A DNA stretch of 64,000 nt, from the NCBI GenBank assembly GCA_013398055.1, contig VZRS01007449.1, forward strand, positions 1 to 64,000, read 5' to 3'. Source of the DNA: Ifrita kowaldi (lineage: Eukaryota; Chordata; Aves; Passeriformes; Cinclosomatidae). Positions 31,601 to 44,056 of this stretch are shown here, piece after piece; the first letter of the stretch is position 1, and each line of letters begins with the position of its first letter. The position numbers and the translations under genes are program-made. The notes beneath the pieces were generated by a model. It made no database searches, had not been told where the DNA came from, and worked only from the letters and a program-made list of their open reading frames with translations.

Positions 31601-34440
31601 GCTGCTTCTTTCTCTTCCAGAACCCACAGTTTCAGCCACGTGGGCTTTTATTTTTTCTTTTTTTTTATCAGTCTCTATCTGTTGTGGTCATGGGAAAGAA
31701 ATAACCCTTCATCTGTAACTGATTAAAGAGGTTGGTGCTCGAGTTTGCAAGGAGCCTGAAATAAGAGCTGGTAGAGATTCGGAGAGCCTTGCTTGTTCCT
31801 GTGAACTGAGTGCTGTGACCTCCTGGAAGGATGTCACCGAATGGAGTCTTTGCCTAAACTGAGAGAGGACAACTGCAAATTGAAAAAAAAAAAAAAGGCA
31901 TCACAAACCCAAAATGACCTTTGAAGCTGGGACTACACAAAAAAACTGCCCCAGCTTGGAAACCTTGAGGCAAGAGCTTGAAAGTCATTGCATCTGGGGC
32001 AGCTGTGTAATGAGGACTTTCCAGAGGAAGCAATTTTATTTGGGAAAGCAACCATGGAACTTGGAGTCCTCTTTGAGCAATGGAACTGGAAGAACGAATG
32101 TATTTTGCATTGTTTTGGGTTTGTCCTTCCCTTGGGAGCAGCTGGGTTTTCCCCATGTTGTCCCATTCTCATGGTTTCGTCTATTTCGGCATCACCTCTG
32201 TTCTCCTGGTTTTTCCTGTGGGAGGAGGGCTCCGTGAACAGCTCCTTCGAGCTCCTGTGAGACAAAAACTGTCCCCACCTCTCAGTGTGGTGCTGTACCT
32301 TGGTCAAGGCACTCAGGGGAGGGGAACTGAGGAGCCAGCAGGGATTTGCACTTGTGGGGACATCGAGTCAAGCCCAGTTTAAAACCAACCTGCTCTGAGC
32401 ATCTGGAAAGCCGAGCCTGAGGGGATGATGCAATTGGGACCGCAGAGGTTTCCCCATCCTCGGCTCATTTAAAGCAGGTGAGAAGCTGTGGAAAACGCTC
32501 TGGAAACAACACAGCTCATCGTGGGAGATAATTTGTCCCTGGAGAGCTGAAGGAGGGGTTGCCAAAAGCATTTAAAAAGCTCCTTTCGCCCTCAGCAGGG
32601 AAAAGGGAAACCAAGGAAGAACACCTGTTTCAAGGAATAGCAGCAATCCTGGAGAGCACATGCAGAGGGGTTTTTAAACGGACTTGTCCAGCAACTTAAA
32701 TGGAAATGTTATTCCTAAAGTTTATTGTAAGATTTGAGCAGACTTAACCCAGAAACCCACAGCAAAAACGTGGGATGAAAGCCCTGAGGGTGACTGGAAA
32801 GAACAAATCCCACGTCGATCACAACAGTTGGGGGAAATCTTTTTGGGAGAGGCTGTTTGACCCATTTTCACTCCTTCTGCCAGCATTTCGCTGGATGCAG
32901 CTCACCAGAGAATTTATTTCATCCTGTTAAACTCTGTTTAGTGGGAGTAGCACAGCCTGTGGAGGAAAATCAACGATGCCAAGGTAAATCCTCCCCCAGT
33001 TATTAGCGCTGGGAAGGGGTGGGAAGATCTTTAATAATAGGGGAGGCTGAGGAGAGATGTCTGTTTTTCATAATTGCACAGTGCTCCCAAGACAGCTGTT
33101 CAGCCATCTTGAAAATCAATGTTTTGATGCCCTCTGAACCTTCTTTTCCTGTTGAGTGTCTCTCCTACAGGTTGCTCCCCAGGATGAAAACAATAAAAGC
33201 AAATATATAACAGTAAAGGCCTGAGGTTAATGTCTTTAACAAGATAATGTTACTTAAGGGAACTGTAAACCAAATCATTCCTAAATTCCATTTGTTCTTT
33301 GCAATCTAGGATATATTATGAAACCATATGTGTGCCTATGGATTTTTCGCAGGAACACAACTGAATTTTCACATTGTGTGTTCCAATATTCCAGTATCAC
33401 GTGGTTTGCTGAGAATTATTATTATTCTGACTCTTAAGGCTTTTATTAATATCTTGCTGTTGCAGCTGTGCCACAAAGAATCCCAGCCTAACCTGGCTGG
33501 CTGTGGGTTAAATGTGCAAGATCTAAACAAATTTGCACCAGGTCATTTTACCAAGAATTTCTTTCTTTGGATTGAGTATCACGAGGAAATTCAGTCCAAC
33601 CAACTGGCACATGCCCTTATTATTTCTAAATTTTCACCAGTGAAGAGCTTGCAAAAATTGCTTCAAGCTGCCTTCCTTGTGTGTTTGGGATCTTAAAAGA
33701 AGAAAAGCGAACAGGAAAGGGTAAATAATCTTCTGAGCACATGTGCTGGGTTTTACACCCACTGGAAATTTCACTCAAGACATACTCAGGTAATTCTGTC
33801 CAGAAATTCCTTTTGCAGAATTCTCAGAGTTTCCCTGCAATTCAATTAGCTGCGAGCAAATTTGATATGAAATGAGACCCTGACCCTACATGTGTGGTTT
33901 TTGCCTTGATTTTCATGGAAATGGGAGCCACAAAGAAGTGCAGAGCAAAGGAGTGAGTCGAGTTTATTTAACTTTCTATAATCTGCAATGCTATAAAACC
34001 TGGAAATGAAACAGAAACAGAATCCTACCAAAACATTTTGGAAGTTGTCCAGAAAAAATCGAAGGACACTTGTTCCTGCTGATGTCTGCACCACTGGATT
34101 AATTTCCATTAAGCCAAGGGAAGGAAAATCCCTGCCAGCCACAGTAACTCTCTGATGGCAAAAAAAATCTCATTTTCTTGTGCCTTCAAATTGCAAACCT
34201 GCACAGAGGCAATGGATGCAAGAATTTGATCACCATGAAAAACCCTGAAAGTTTGGAAAATATTGGTCTGAGTCCAGTTCTTCCTCCTCTTGAGTCTGTC
34301 AGGAGTGTTTGGCTTCATGTCTGCCACAAGGATCCGTCAGGAGGGTGTTTGAGTGTGAATCAAGATCCAAGTGTGGATCCAATCTCCAAGTGGTGAAGAT
34401 GGAAAAGACAAAGCTCTTTGCCCCTATTTATAGCAGAGGT
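28613..34440. other. Unique noncoding sequence, no gene recognised
   Basis: No recognisable CR1 copy or exon. AT-rich repeat-poor parts at about 28880-29060, 30860-31000 and 33200-33340 may be regulatory. Open frames up to about 170 codons (for example 30155-30655 minus, 31227-31718 plus) show no domain and no splice context. Confidence 0.45.
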
Positions 34441-35110
34441 AGGTTTAACAGGTCCTTTTAATTAACCCAGCCTCATCAAGCCATCCCAGCTGCTGGTACA
34501 GCAGCGCCTTGGGGCAGGGGATGTGTTTTTCTCATTAATTGTCCAAATTCTTCCTTCTGTGCCAGCAGCAGAAGGATCAGAGCCGTTCTCCCACCCTTCC
34601 CACGATCCACTTTTCCCAACTCAGGTTGCACCTGCCTTCATCCATAGAATGATTATAAAGGGACACAAAAGTGATGCTGTTTAACCAGCAAACATTTTAA
34701 TTCATATTGATTAAAGAAAACACATGGGCAAGGTGATGATTTTCCTGGTAGCAAATAAATTCCCAGAACTAATATCTTCTGTAGTGGATTAAAGGAAAAT
34801 CCAACTGTATGAATAAAAGAAAAAAGCCACAGACAACTTTCAATGTCGCTCAGCTTTTTTTACACTTGGAGTAAATCCTGAATTATAACTTGGAAAAAGA
34901 GAAGAAGATTTGATAAACATTTAATTATGAGTGGCAGATTAAGGTCGTAAGGAACAATTACTCATTATTTCTTAGAAGTTGGAAATTTCAAATTAAATGT
35001 TCAGGATATGGTTCTAAAACAAAAATAATCTTTTCTTACACTTCATAATTGCAATGAATAAACATTACCCCAAGGATGTTTTGGGTACTGAGAGCACAAA
35101 GAAGTCTAAA
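34441..35110. promoter_or_regulatory. AT-rich candidate regulatory block
   Basis: Words such as ccttttaattaacccagcct, tttctcattaattgtccaaa, ttttaattcatattgattaa and gataaacatttaattatgag give a dense set of TAAT/ATTA homeodomain cores, and gataaaca a forkhead-like site. There is no simple repeat. The left part (34441-34580) and the right part (34640-35060) may be separate elements. Confidence 0.4.
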
Positions 35111-36117
35111 AATCCACTGTCCTCATTGCTGCCACTGGGAAAAAAATGGCAACTTTTAAATAAAAATCAGAATATTTATATCTAAAAGCCCTTGAGCACT
35201 TCTGGCTCTCAGCTCTGTTTCCAGCAGTTTAAAGTTCCTCGTGGTTTGCAACTGGTTTTTTGAGGGATCAAATCCTGCAGCTTTTTGCTGCGTGTTTGCC
35301 AGTGCAAAATTTTCATTCTGGAAAAAGCAACCGCTTTAGCAGGAGATTTGGGATCCCTGGAAGTGGAGACACATGGATTTGGAATGCCTCTGCCAGAAAG
35401 ACAAACTGACACTCCATCCTAATCCATATATTCTGAAACAACAGCAAAGAAATATTTACCTCAACCTCCCACCAACCGAAGTTATTTTTAGATGCTTTTT
35501 TTTTTCCCTAAATTAAAAAATAACCACAGAAAGCCCCCAAAATCTTTTAATCTAATCTTGGCTATATTTTCCCCTTCAATGCCTGAGGGATACAAGATTA
35601 TTTATAACAGGAAACCTTTGATTTCGGAGCTTTTATGTTTTTTGGGTTTTTTTCAACGTTCCAACACACAAAACACAGAGCTGTTGGGTTTTTCAGGCAA
35701 AAAGCAAATTGCAAAGTGCATCCAGGGCTAATCCTGCCCTTGCTCCCTGCTGCTGGCGTGACCTGGAGCAGGATTAGATCCATGAGAAGGGCTTGGATGA
35801 CCCCAGCCTCAGGAGAGCAGCATCCCTGTCCATGCCTGCGGTGACAGACGCATTAAGGACCCCCTTGGGAATTTCCCTTCCCATTAGCACGGCCAGTGTG
35901 AAGTTTGCAGCGGGGTCAAGGCAGGGCCTGAGCATCTCCCTGACAACAGCACGGCCAGAGGGGCCTCCCCCGGCCTTCCCAAGATCTGCAGAAAGTTTCT
36001 CACTGACTTCATCGCTCGGAGTCGGGGCCATGAGAAGCACGTGGATGGTGCTATCCCATTTTTCCTCACTGCACAACGTTTATGGATGTAGGGAGTGTAA
36101 AATCCAGCTCTGCCTCT
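35111..36117. other. Noncoding sequence, no gene recognised
   Basis: Mixed composition. A CpG-containing stretch at 35820-36060 has an open frame on both strands without any domain. It precedes the plus-oriented CR1 end and might be diverged CR1 body, but I could not show that. Confidence 0.4.
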
Positions 36118-36178
36118 TGGGGAGGGATGAGATGAACTCTAAAGTCCTTTCCCGCCTAAACCGTTCCATGATTCTGAT
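36118..36178 (+). mobile_element. CR1 LINE 3'-end fragment, plus orientation
   Basis: gatgaactctaaagtccttt then cccgcctaaaccgttccatg and attctga match the CR1 plus-strand 3' end ('ctttaaggtcccttccaacccaaaccattctatgattct'). Upstream limits are unclear. It ends about 60 bp before an oppositely oriented copy. Confidence 0.7.
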
Positions 36179-36238
36179 CCTACTCCGTAAAATCAGAGCC
36201 TGCCTGTGGGATTTATCATCTTAGGATGGTCCAGTGTT

Positions 36239-36655
36239 AAACCATGGAATAATTGAGGTTGGAGGAGACTTCTGAAGATCTCCTGGGCCGTCAGAGCCAG
36301 ACCAGCTTTGATGCTGCACAAAGTTGCTCAGGTCCATCCAATTCCTTGCAGTCAGGCATCATCCTGGAAAACCTCCTGCCAGAGCTGGCAGAGATCAGCT
36401 TCTTCCTGGCAGAGAGGTGAGCACTTCAAGCATCCCAGAAAAAACCAGATGGTTTCCCCAACCCTCCCTGGAGCAATCTCAGCAGAGGGACATGGTGGGA
36501 TGAAAATTCCAAATCTCTCTCCATCTTCCTTGTAGGCCTTGAGGCCCCAAGAAGCTGAAATTGGGTCACTCCAAAGCTTTCCCTTCTCCAGACTGACCAA
36601 TCCCCATTTCCAATGCTCCAGCCCCAAAGGGAGTCTCTGTGTTGTGAAAAACAAT
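36239..36655 (-). mobile_element. Old CR1 LINE 3' region, minus orientation
   Basis: aaccatggaataattgaggt then tggaggagacttctgaagat matches the CR1 subfamily end 'aatcatagaatcattgaggttggaaaagacctc'. Near the far end, ctccaaagctttcccttctc and cagactgaccaatcccc match the 'gagccttctcttctccaggctgaacaaccc' region. The middle is strongly diverged or partly replaced, so this is older than the copy at 28241. Confidence 0.65.
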
Positions 36656-38760
36656 TTAAAAATTAATCTTGAATCACTAAAATGGGAAGAGGGAGGCTGG
36701 AAGGAACGACTCAGATGAACTCCAGAAATTCAGAGGCATTGAGCTCCACACCTCCAGCACCTAAACTTTTTCTAAGATCCTTCCAGACACCCTCCATGGC
36801 TGAAAGGAATCCAAAATCCCTTCCAAGGATATCCACGTCTAAACACAAGAGGCTGGAAGACACCAGCAGGGCTCCAGGAAATTCTTCCAGCCCTCCTGGC
36901 TTGTTTATGAGGAGTCTCAGGCACTATAAACAGCTTTATTTGTGTGTGTGAGAGTCGTACCAGGAAAGGAGCAAGGGAGCAGCACAAAACCAAGGAAACT
37001 TGGCTGGAAAAAACACCCAAACACGTCAAGATGAAGAAATGTCCTCCAATCCCTCATCCCTCCTTGGAGAGCGCTGGGATCCCTCACACGTCAGGGATGG
37101 AAACAAGAAGTGTCCCCAATATCCGTTGTCGTTTTCCTTGGATTTATGCTGATGGCACAAAAAGCTCCTCATCCACCTGCTCCAGGTGACCCTGGCACAA
37201 ACCTGCACGGAATATAAGTGATACCCCAATTAAAACTAGCTGGAAATTATTCCACACACATTTTCCTTGTTCTGAGACACCAAGACTTTGACCGAAGATT
37301 GTTTAGTTTCCCTGGATATGGGTTTTTATGGAGGCTTTTTTCCCTCCTTTAAACTGGTGGAGAAAAAGAGGATGACCAGATGATTCCTGCAGTCGTTTTT
37401 TTTCCCCTCTTTGTTTTTACTCTCTCTGTCCTTTAATTTCAATTTCAACCAATTTGGGGCTGACCTTTTTTGAAAGAGTGGGAGCATCCCTCAAAATACG
37501 GGCCACAAAAACGGAATAAAAGGAAAAACGTGGAAATGAGGAAACCTAGAGAGATCAGGGATGGTTTGAGGTCCTGCCTATGGGCACACCTGCTCAAAAA
37601 TGATGCCCTCACCCATGAGTTGCATCTCCTCCACCTCTGTGCCTTGCTCTACCTGTGAGGCAAAAAATTGTGACTTAATTAAGATGAAGGCAGCCTTAGG
37701 GAAAGATCTCCAGTCTGCCACGACATATCCAAGGAGGAAACAGCCAGGATGTTCTGGGTAGAGAGAGCTCACTTTGGTCCTCCCAGCTTTATTTTCCAAT
37801 GTTGAGGTTCTCTGTGTGGGACTCGGAGAGTTTTGATGCCATTTTAGGGAAAAAAAGTCCACACATCTAAAAACACTACAAACAGATTCTAATTCGCTGC
37901 TCTGTGCATTCTGCCCCAACGAGCACTTCACCAAATGTAAATAAAAACAGCTTTTCCTCTTTTGACTCGTCCCATGAAGCTTTAGTTGGGCCTCCATGTA
38001 ATCCATGGGATTTCTGCAGCATTTAGTTTTAACTCAGTAATTTGTACGGCTGCCTGAGGTGCTTCCAAATGCGCTGCAACTCAATTTTGGTCTCTTCCCA
38101 ACTGCCTAATTAAAACCATGGAATAAAATCATTTGGCCAAGGTGATTTTTAATTCTTCTTTCCTCCTCCTTTTATTTTTTAATCAAAAGAAGTCTTCAGA
38201 GTCGGGGGATTATTCCAAACAGCCCCTTGGAAAGGGCACCTGCTGGAAATCCTACAGAGAAGTGGAGGAGAGCTCGTTCAGACTGAATGCCAGAGGTTAT
38301 GGCACACACAGGAAAAATCAAATTGCCTGTGATCCTCCTCTCATTGCAGCATCCCTTTCGGAATGATGTCATGAGGAAAAGAAGATTTTCCCCCTTCCAA
38401 AGCCTTAATGAGGATTTTGGAACCTCTGATGAGGGAACAACCCTGGGGGAGCTGGGTGTGGGTGACAAATATGCTCGAGGGTGTCCTTTGGGGAGTCAGC
38501 AAAACCTGGGAGCAGGGAACACCTTTCCACATCCAGAGGAAATCTCCAGCCTGCTGCAGACTTCTTGAGGAAGTTTGGGAAAAACTCGAGGGACATGAGG
38601 AAAATCTTCCCCTCAACACGCAAAGAGTGAATTTGGAAGCCTGTGAACAAGAAATTACTCTTCTCCTCTCTGTGTCCATAAAGCCAAGAATCAAAATCTG
38701 GGCCTTGTAATTGTTTGGTGCAAGAACTCCCGCATTGAAGTTTGGGTTTTGCGGTATCTG
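36656..38760. other. Unique noncoding sequence
   Basis: No exon or clear repeat. AT-leaning parts at 37200-37460 and 38010-38170 may hold regulatory sites. Open frames are short and domainless. Confidence 0.5.
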
Positions 38761-38995
38761 GCTCGGCATGTCCACCTCATGTGGATCAAAGACTACATGG
38801 TAGAATTAAGCAAATATAATCAGTGTAATATGATTCATTCTTGTCCTGCTCAGCAGATGTTGGAACAGATGTCAGGTAAAAAAAAAACTGCTGGGGAGTG
38901 AGTGCATTATTTTGAATTAGTGCATTTAAGAGAAGGGAGTATCTTTATTAATCCCATTTAAGGTGAAAGAGAGTATTTATGGCTTTGGTTCCTGG
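38761..38995. promoter_or_regulatory. Candidate conserved noncoding element
   Basis: Contains tgtggatcaaagac (TCF/LEF-like ATCAAAG), agaattaagcaaatataatc, cagcagatgttggaacagatgtc (two CAGATG E-boxes), gcattattttgaattagtgc and ctttattaatcccatttaag. Dense motifs of several transcription-factor families in repeat-free AT-rich sequence suggest an enhancer. Inference only. Confidence 0.4.
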
Positions 38996-41900
38996 GAAAT
39001 TATCCTCCCTTTGCCTTGGATTGTGGGCAGCAATCAGTGGTTCCCTATCAGGAACAGGACAGTGCTGGTGGGCTGGGATCCTTTCCTGTCATCCTGCTCA
39101 GCCTAAATCTCCACCACCTTGGGAAGCAACATTTGAAACACTCAGGAATTACAGGGTTGAAAATTTGGAGTCGCTTCTAACCCGCTGTCGGGGGAAAACC
39201 TTTGATTTGGCTTGTGTTGTACAGTTGCCATCATTACATTTTTGGGAGCTCCCTGGGGCTTTTTTCCTGTTTAATAAACACATTAGCAAAAATCTTCCTT
39301 TTTCTGGGATTTCTACATCAGCACTAAAACCAAGGGAGTTCTATTACACACCTGATTCACCACAGAATTACAGTAACTGATGCAAATCTGGTCATTAGCG
39401 AGGCAAACTCTCTTTTAGGCATTTATCTGAAGCTGCAGTGACCACCCAGAGATCCCATCTCCCAGTTTAAATCCGTAGGCACGACTGGAGCAGACCTGGA
39501 GCATCCCCGCTTTGCTCAGCCAAGAATGTTTCTGCAGAGTTTAAAAGCTTTGCCTCCTTTGTTAGTCAGAACTCCACAAGCCCTAAAAAAACCCCTCGTA
39601 GCCGATAAAGAGCTGCTTGGAAAAGTGCCTGGCTATGAGTAACCCATCTCAAATTCCAGATATTCTGAGGAAAATTGCTTGGCCTGCCAGAGCAGTAGTG
39701 CAGGACAGGTTGGTGGGGATGGGAAGGGAATTTCTTCCAAGTTCAGTGAGATTCCTGTTTGATCATTCTGGATTTTAATCAGCTGGTGGGAAAACCTCAG
39801 GATCCAGGTGGCTTCCCCTGATAAGTTCCACTGGCCTGTGAGCTCCAGCACACCACTCTTTAAAAAGGAGGAGAAATCAAAACAAACAAATGGGAAGCTT
39901 TGGGGTGACTCTGCTCCTCCACTCAGCGTTTTTATATCAGCAGAGAACATCGAGCCCTTCATCCCTGAGGGTCATTAATTTCTTCAGGGATCCTGGATGG
40001 TTTCCCTCTGAATCTCTGCGGAGATGCTGCTTTTTATAACCACCCAATGTCACTGGGGAAAGTTTCTGCAGCCAGCACATTCACTGAGCCACCAGTGCTG
40101 ACATTTCCCCTGTGATGTGGCTTTGTTAACTCTGTCTGGCCATCCACATAAGGTCATTCTTTGCAAGAACAAGCAATTCCCCAGCCACATTAGAGCAAAC
40201 CAGCAATACCTGCAAAAACCAGGCTTCAATCGCGTTATTTCATTTATTCCTCATTGCCCTTAATGATAATTTGGGTATTTTTTTCTGATTTTCTAATTTT
40301 CTTTGCCATCAGAACATGTTGCAGCTCTGTCCACTGCACACAGAGACGTTCCCATGTTTTGGAAACCTTTCAAGTGGTGAACATATTTAGATGTGTGCCT
40401 GAAACACAAGCCTGTGTTGCTGTTCTAAGGGAATGGATCTTACTTTAGCTACAAGGCTTGGGAATTCAATTAGGAGAAGAATGTGGAGCAGGAGGCAGCA
40501 GAAAGCTGGTGGTTAAAACTTTCCCGAATTCCGATTTTCTCTGGTACCTTCCTCCCATCCCCTCACCTCCACACGTGCACGACGCTTTCCCATTCATTTA
40601 TTCCACCCCTTCCAGAATCTGCTCCTAAAGCCAGCAAACAGGCTGGATATTGGATCCAGACCCCAAAGCTCCCACCTGGGCTCATTTCCAGCTGTGCATT
40701 TGTAAAAAAGGCTTTGCTGAAGAAGCCTTTCAAAGAGCCGCTGGGGGAATGGATGCCCCCACATTGCTTTGTTTTGGAGCAAGCTGAAATGATCCCTGAA
40801 GCAAATCCCGTCTGCGATCCCTCCTGTGATCCAGAGACTGAATTCTGTCCTGCTTTTAGCCAGGAGTTGCACCACAACGCTGCTGCTTGACGGCGATCAC
40901 TGTGATTATTTTCATTTTCCAAAACAGAGGAGACAGAGCAAAGAAATGCTCCAGGCAAAATTCTTGCACACAAAGTGCTCGAGCCCGAAAGGTGTGATGA
41001 AAGCATAATCCTGCACATAACCTTCAGTTCTGCTGCCTAAAATAATACTCCAGGATGCTGGCAGGGGAATACTACGCTTCCTGTGAGTGCTTCAGTTCAC
41101 ATTCTCCCAAAAATAACACAGCGACTGTTAACACCTGCACTTTTCAACATTTCCTTGCTAACAACAAGGAGATTAATGGGTTCCATTGAAAAAGACCTTT
41201 TTGACCTCATTTATGATGTTGAGAAGCTCAGGAAATTGCCTGCTAATCCGAAGCTTGATAATCCCAGGATTCTTCAGAAAAGATCCCGGGTCCAAGCGTT
41301 CGGCAGGAGAAGGGCTGGATCCAGGTTGGACAGGATCCACAGGGAATCACAGCAGGGGGATCCCTGTGCTAAGGGATGAAAGGGAGGGATGGGAATGCAG
41401 GAATGGAGGTTGTTCAACCTGCCCAGTGCCGCAGACCACAGCAACAACTTCATTCGGCCAAGACTTTGCTCCCATTTTGGAAAACGTGGGAAGATGGGAG
41501 CCCTGGGGGGATTCCAGCAGCTCCCGGGGGCTCCAGGCAGGATTAGGCCAGGCTGACCTTGCAGGCAGATCCTGGAGTGACCCAGAGAGCCCTGATCCAG
41601 CAGCTCCTGATGGCTCAGTGCCACAGCAGCTGGGAGCTGGCATGGGAAGCAGGAGCTGCAGGTTGGCTGCTCCTGGAAAAGTTGAGCCTGGCAGATGGCA
41701 TCACCCTGTGCCTCTGCCTGGGATTTCCAGAGGAAGTTTTCTTCCAGTCTCTCATAGACAGCTCCAGCCTTCTGCTTTCAATTTCACAGAGCACTGGAGG
41801 GTATTTTTTTATCTTTTCTTGTTTCTTTTCAATTTATTAGTTTATTATAAACATGGGTCAAACCCCAGGAGTTTGTCAGAGAGGTCCAGCCTTGAGAAAA

Positions 41901-42240
41901 CAGCCTTGCCCAGACTGTTCAAAGTACGAATACATCAGCACCTCTACCTGCTTCTGCTTAGGGAAACATTCAGCCAGTTGATCAAATGCCATCTTAATTA
42001 AAAGCTTTGCAAAGAGCACAAATGAGCCAGGAAAAATCAGAAATAAGGAGCAGTGCAGCACCTTCACAACAGGAGGCAAAACAAAAATGAAACCAGTGCC
42101 TGCATTCAGCACAGGACGGGCAGGGCAAAGCTGAGGATGCTTTAGAGAAAGCATTAAAGGAGGAAGGTTTGTGCAGGACAGAGCCACTTCTCTTTTACAT
42201 TTCCCTGAAATCCTGTTCGTCCCCATGAAGAAACTCAGCC
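38996..42240. other. Unique noncoding sequence
   Basis: No exon recognised. The open frame at 41186-42001 (271 codons) has no domain and overlaps minus-strand frames. AT-rich pieces at about 39230-39420 and 40230-40330 might be regulatory. Confidence 0.45.
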
Positions 42241-42270
42241 CCTAATTAATTTAGAGATATTAATTAATAA
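42241..42270. promoter_or_regulatory. Paired homeodomain-type AT cluster
   Basis: cctaattaatttagagatat followed by taattaataa gives TAATTAATT and the perfect palindrome TATTAATTAATA at 42259-42270. TAATTAATT-type sites bind paired-class and other homeodomains as dimers (family knowledge). Binding here is not shown. Confidence 0.35.
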
Positions 42271-43978
42271 ACAGGTGCCTTTCCTAGGGAAGGAGGAAGG
42301 AGTTTCCCAGGGGCTGGAATGGGTCTGTGTGGGTCTGTGGGAATGGATGTTGCCACATCCTCCTTTTTGCCAGTCAATCCCTGCACCCCTGGAAGGTGGA
42401 AAGAGCAGATTCCCTCTGGAAAGCCCTGCTGGGGAGGGAATGCTGGAATAGGGAGCAGGAGGCAGGTGCCACAGCTCAGGCTTTCTGTGGGAGTCAAGTG
42501 AACTGGATCCTTTCACCGCCAGGGAACATGGACACATCCAGAGGGTGATCCCAGCCCAAAGATGGCATGGACAGACCCAGGCAACACATTCCCAGTGCTG
42601 CTGCTCCCTCCCTGCTTGCTCTGATCCCTCTGCTTTCATTCCCATCTCCTCCCTCCTGCTTCTCTGTCATCCTTTGGTGCCCGTTTCAGGCCTCTCTCTC
42701 ACCCCAAACCTTTCTCTGCTCAGCCCCATGAACCGTCTTAAGGAACTCAAAAATATTTGATTCCCAGAGCCAGCACGGGGTGCAAATTCATCGGGTGTGC
42801 GAGCAGGAAATAACAACGTGCCCCCATTGTAGAGATTTTTTTCCAAATTGTGCTGATTGAGTTGTTTTGTAGACCCGGAGCAGGTGGGGGGAGGGAAACC
42901 ACCGTAGGCATTCGAGTCCTTTTGCTCCATAGGAAGTTTTCAGGCAGCTCCAAACAATCGGGGCTGAGAAAGTGCAGCTGATGTTGTGTTTGTACACAGG
43001 GATTGGCAGCCCAAGCGTGGAAAGGTCACTGAGGGCTGGGAGCTGGAGCCCATTGTTCGGTTCCCCACGGAGCTGCAGGAAACGCAGGGCACAGCTGAGG
43101 ATACCCCGGCCAAAGTTCCTGCAAGGATTTTCCCAAGGCACGCTTTGCGTGCTGCTGGCAAAACAGAAAAATCACAAATATATCAATAAACACATCAATC
43201 ATTCGCTTTTTGGGTTGACCAGAGTAAAATTCTTAGAAATCTGGTCAAAATGCTTAGAAATTTCTTTTTTTTTCTTAATTAAAAGCTGAAGAATTAAACA
43301 CATCCCCAAGTGCCTTCTGTTTTCCAAGTTTCGCAGTCATTCCATTTTTCCAGAGATTACTTTCCCTCTATAAAGGTAAAGGAAGTTAAAGAACTGTAGG
43401 GTATTTTATTGACAACTGTTTGATTTGCTTTGGACTCGAGCTGCTGTAGGAAAATGTTGGATCTGCTGATTTCTCACTGTTCTTATCTGACCATCCTCCA
43501 AAAAATGCCTTCACTCTCTTAAACCACAAATTAAATTATTCTGTCAGTGAAAATAACACTGAAGATGGTCAGAAAGCTTGAAATCACTTCCAGCCTGGGA
43601 TCTCTTCATGTTCTCTAGGTTCCCTCAATGAAAATATCACAAAAATTCCACGTACAACTCCCTCAGTTGTGTTATCACCTGCTCCATTCAAACCCGGGGA
43701 TTAATAATTGCAACAGAACAAATTTCTCAACTAAAAGGTAAACTGGGCGATAGGCAGAATACACATAGAAAGGGGAAAAAAATGTAAAATAAAGCAGGAA
43801 GTTGTTATCTCTGAGCAGAAAAAGTAAATATTTTTATCCTAGAAGGATATAAAATTGACATATCTTCTGAGCAGGCTCCCTGCTTGTGAGAGAGTGAAAT
43901 GGATAAATTTCACTTTAAATAAATAAAAGAGCAATGGATAAAATAAGAACAAGAAATTGGGTTTTATATGGATATAAA
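42271..43978. other. Unique noncoding sequence
   Basis: No exon recognised. The right half (43190-43970) is AT-rich and repeat-poor. Some isolated CpGs at 42770-43090. No clear repeat until the CR1 end at 43979. Confidence 0.5.
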
Positions 43979-44056
43979 CCATGGCAGGGGGTGGAATGGG
44001 ATGGGATTTAAGGTCCCTTCCAACCCAAACCATTCCATGATCCTGTGATTCCATGA
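43979..44056 (+). mobile_element. CR1 LINE 3' end with octamer tail
   Basis: gggatttaaggtcccttcca then acccaaaccattccatgatc and ctgtgattccatga is the plus-oriented CR1 3' end with its degenerate tandem octamer tail (attccatg/atcctgtg/attccatg), the diagnostic CR1 terminus. Upstream part is only the last 60 bp or so, so it is heavily 5'-truncated. Confidence 0.9.

Noticed and set aside
41186..42001. 271-codon plus frame
   Set aside because: No domain; overlapping minus-strand frames; composition like surrounding noncoding DNA.
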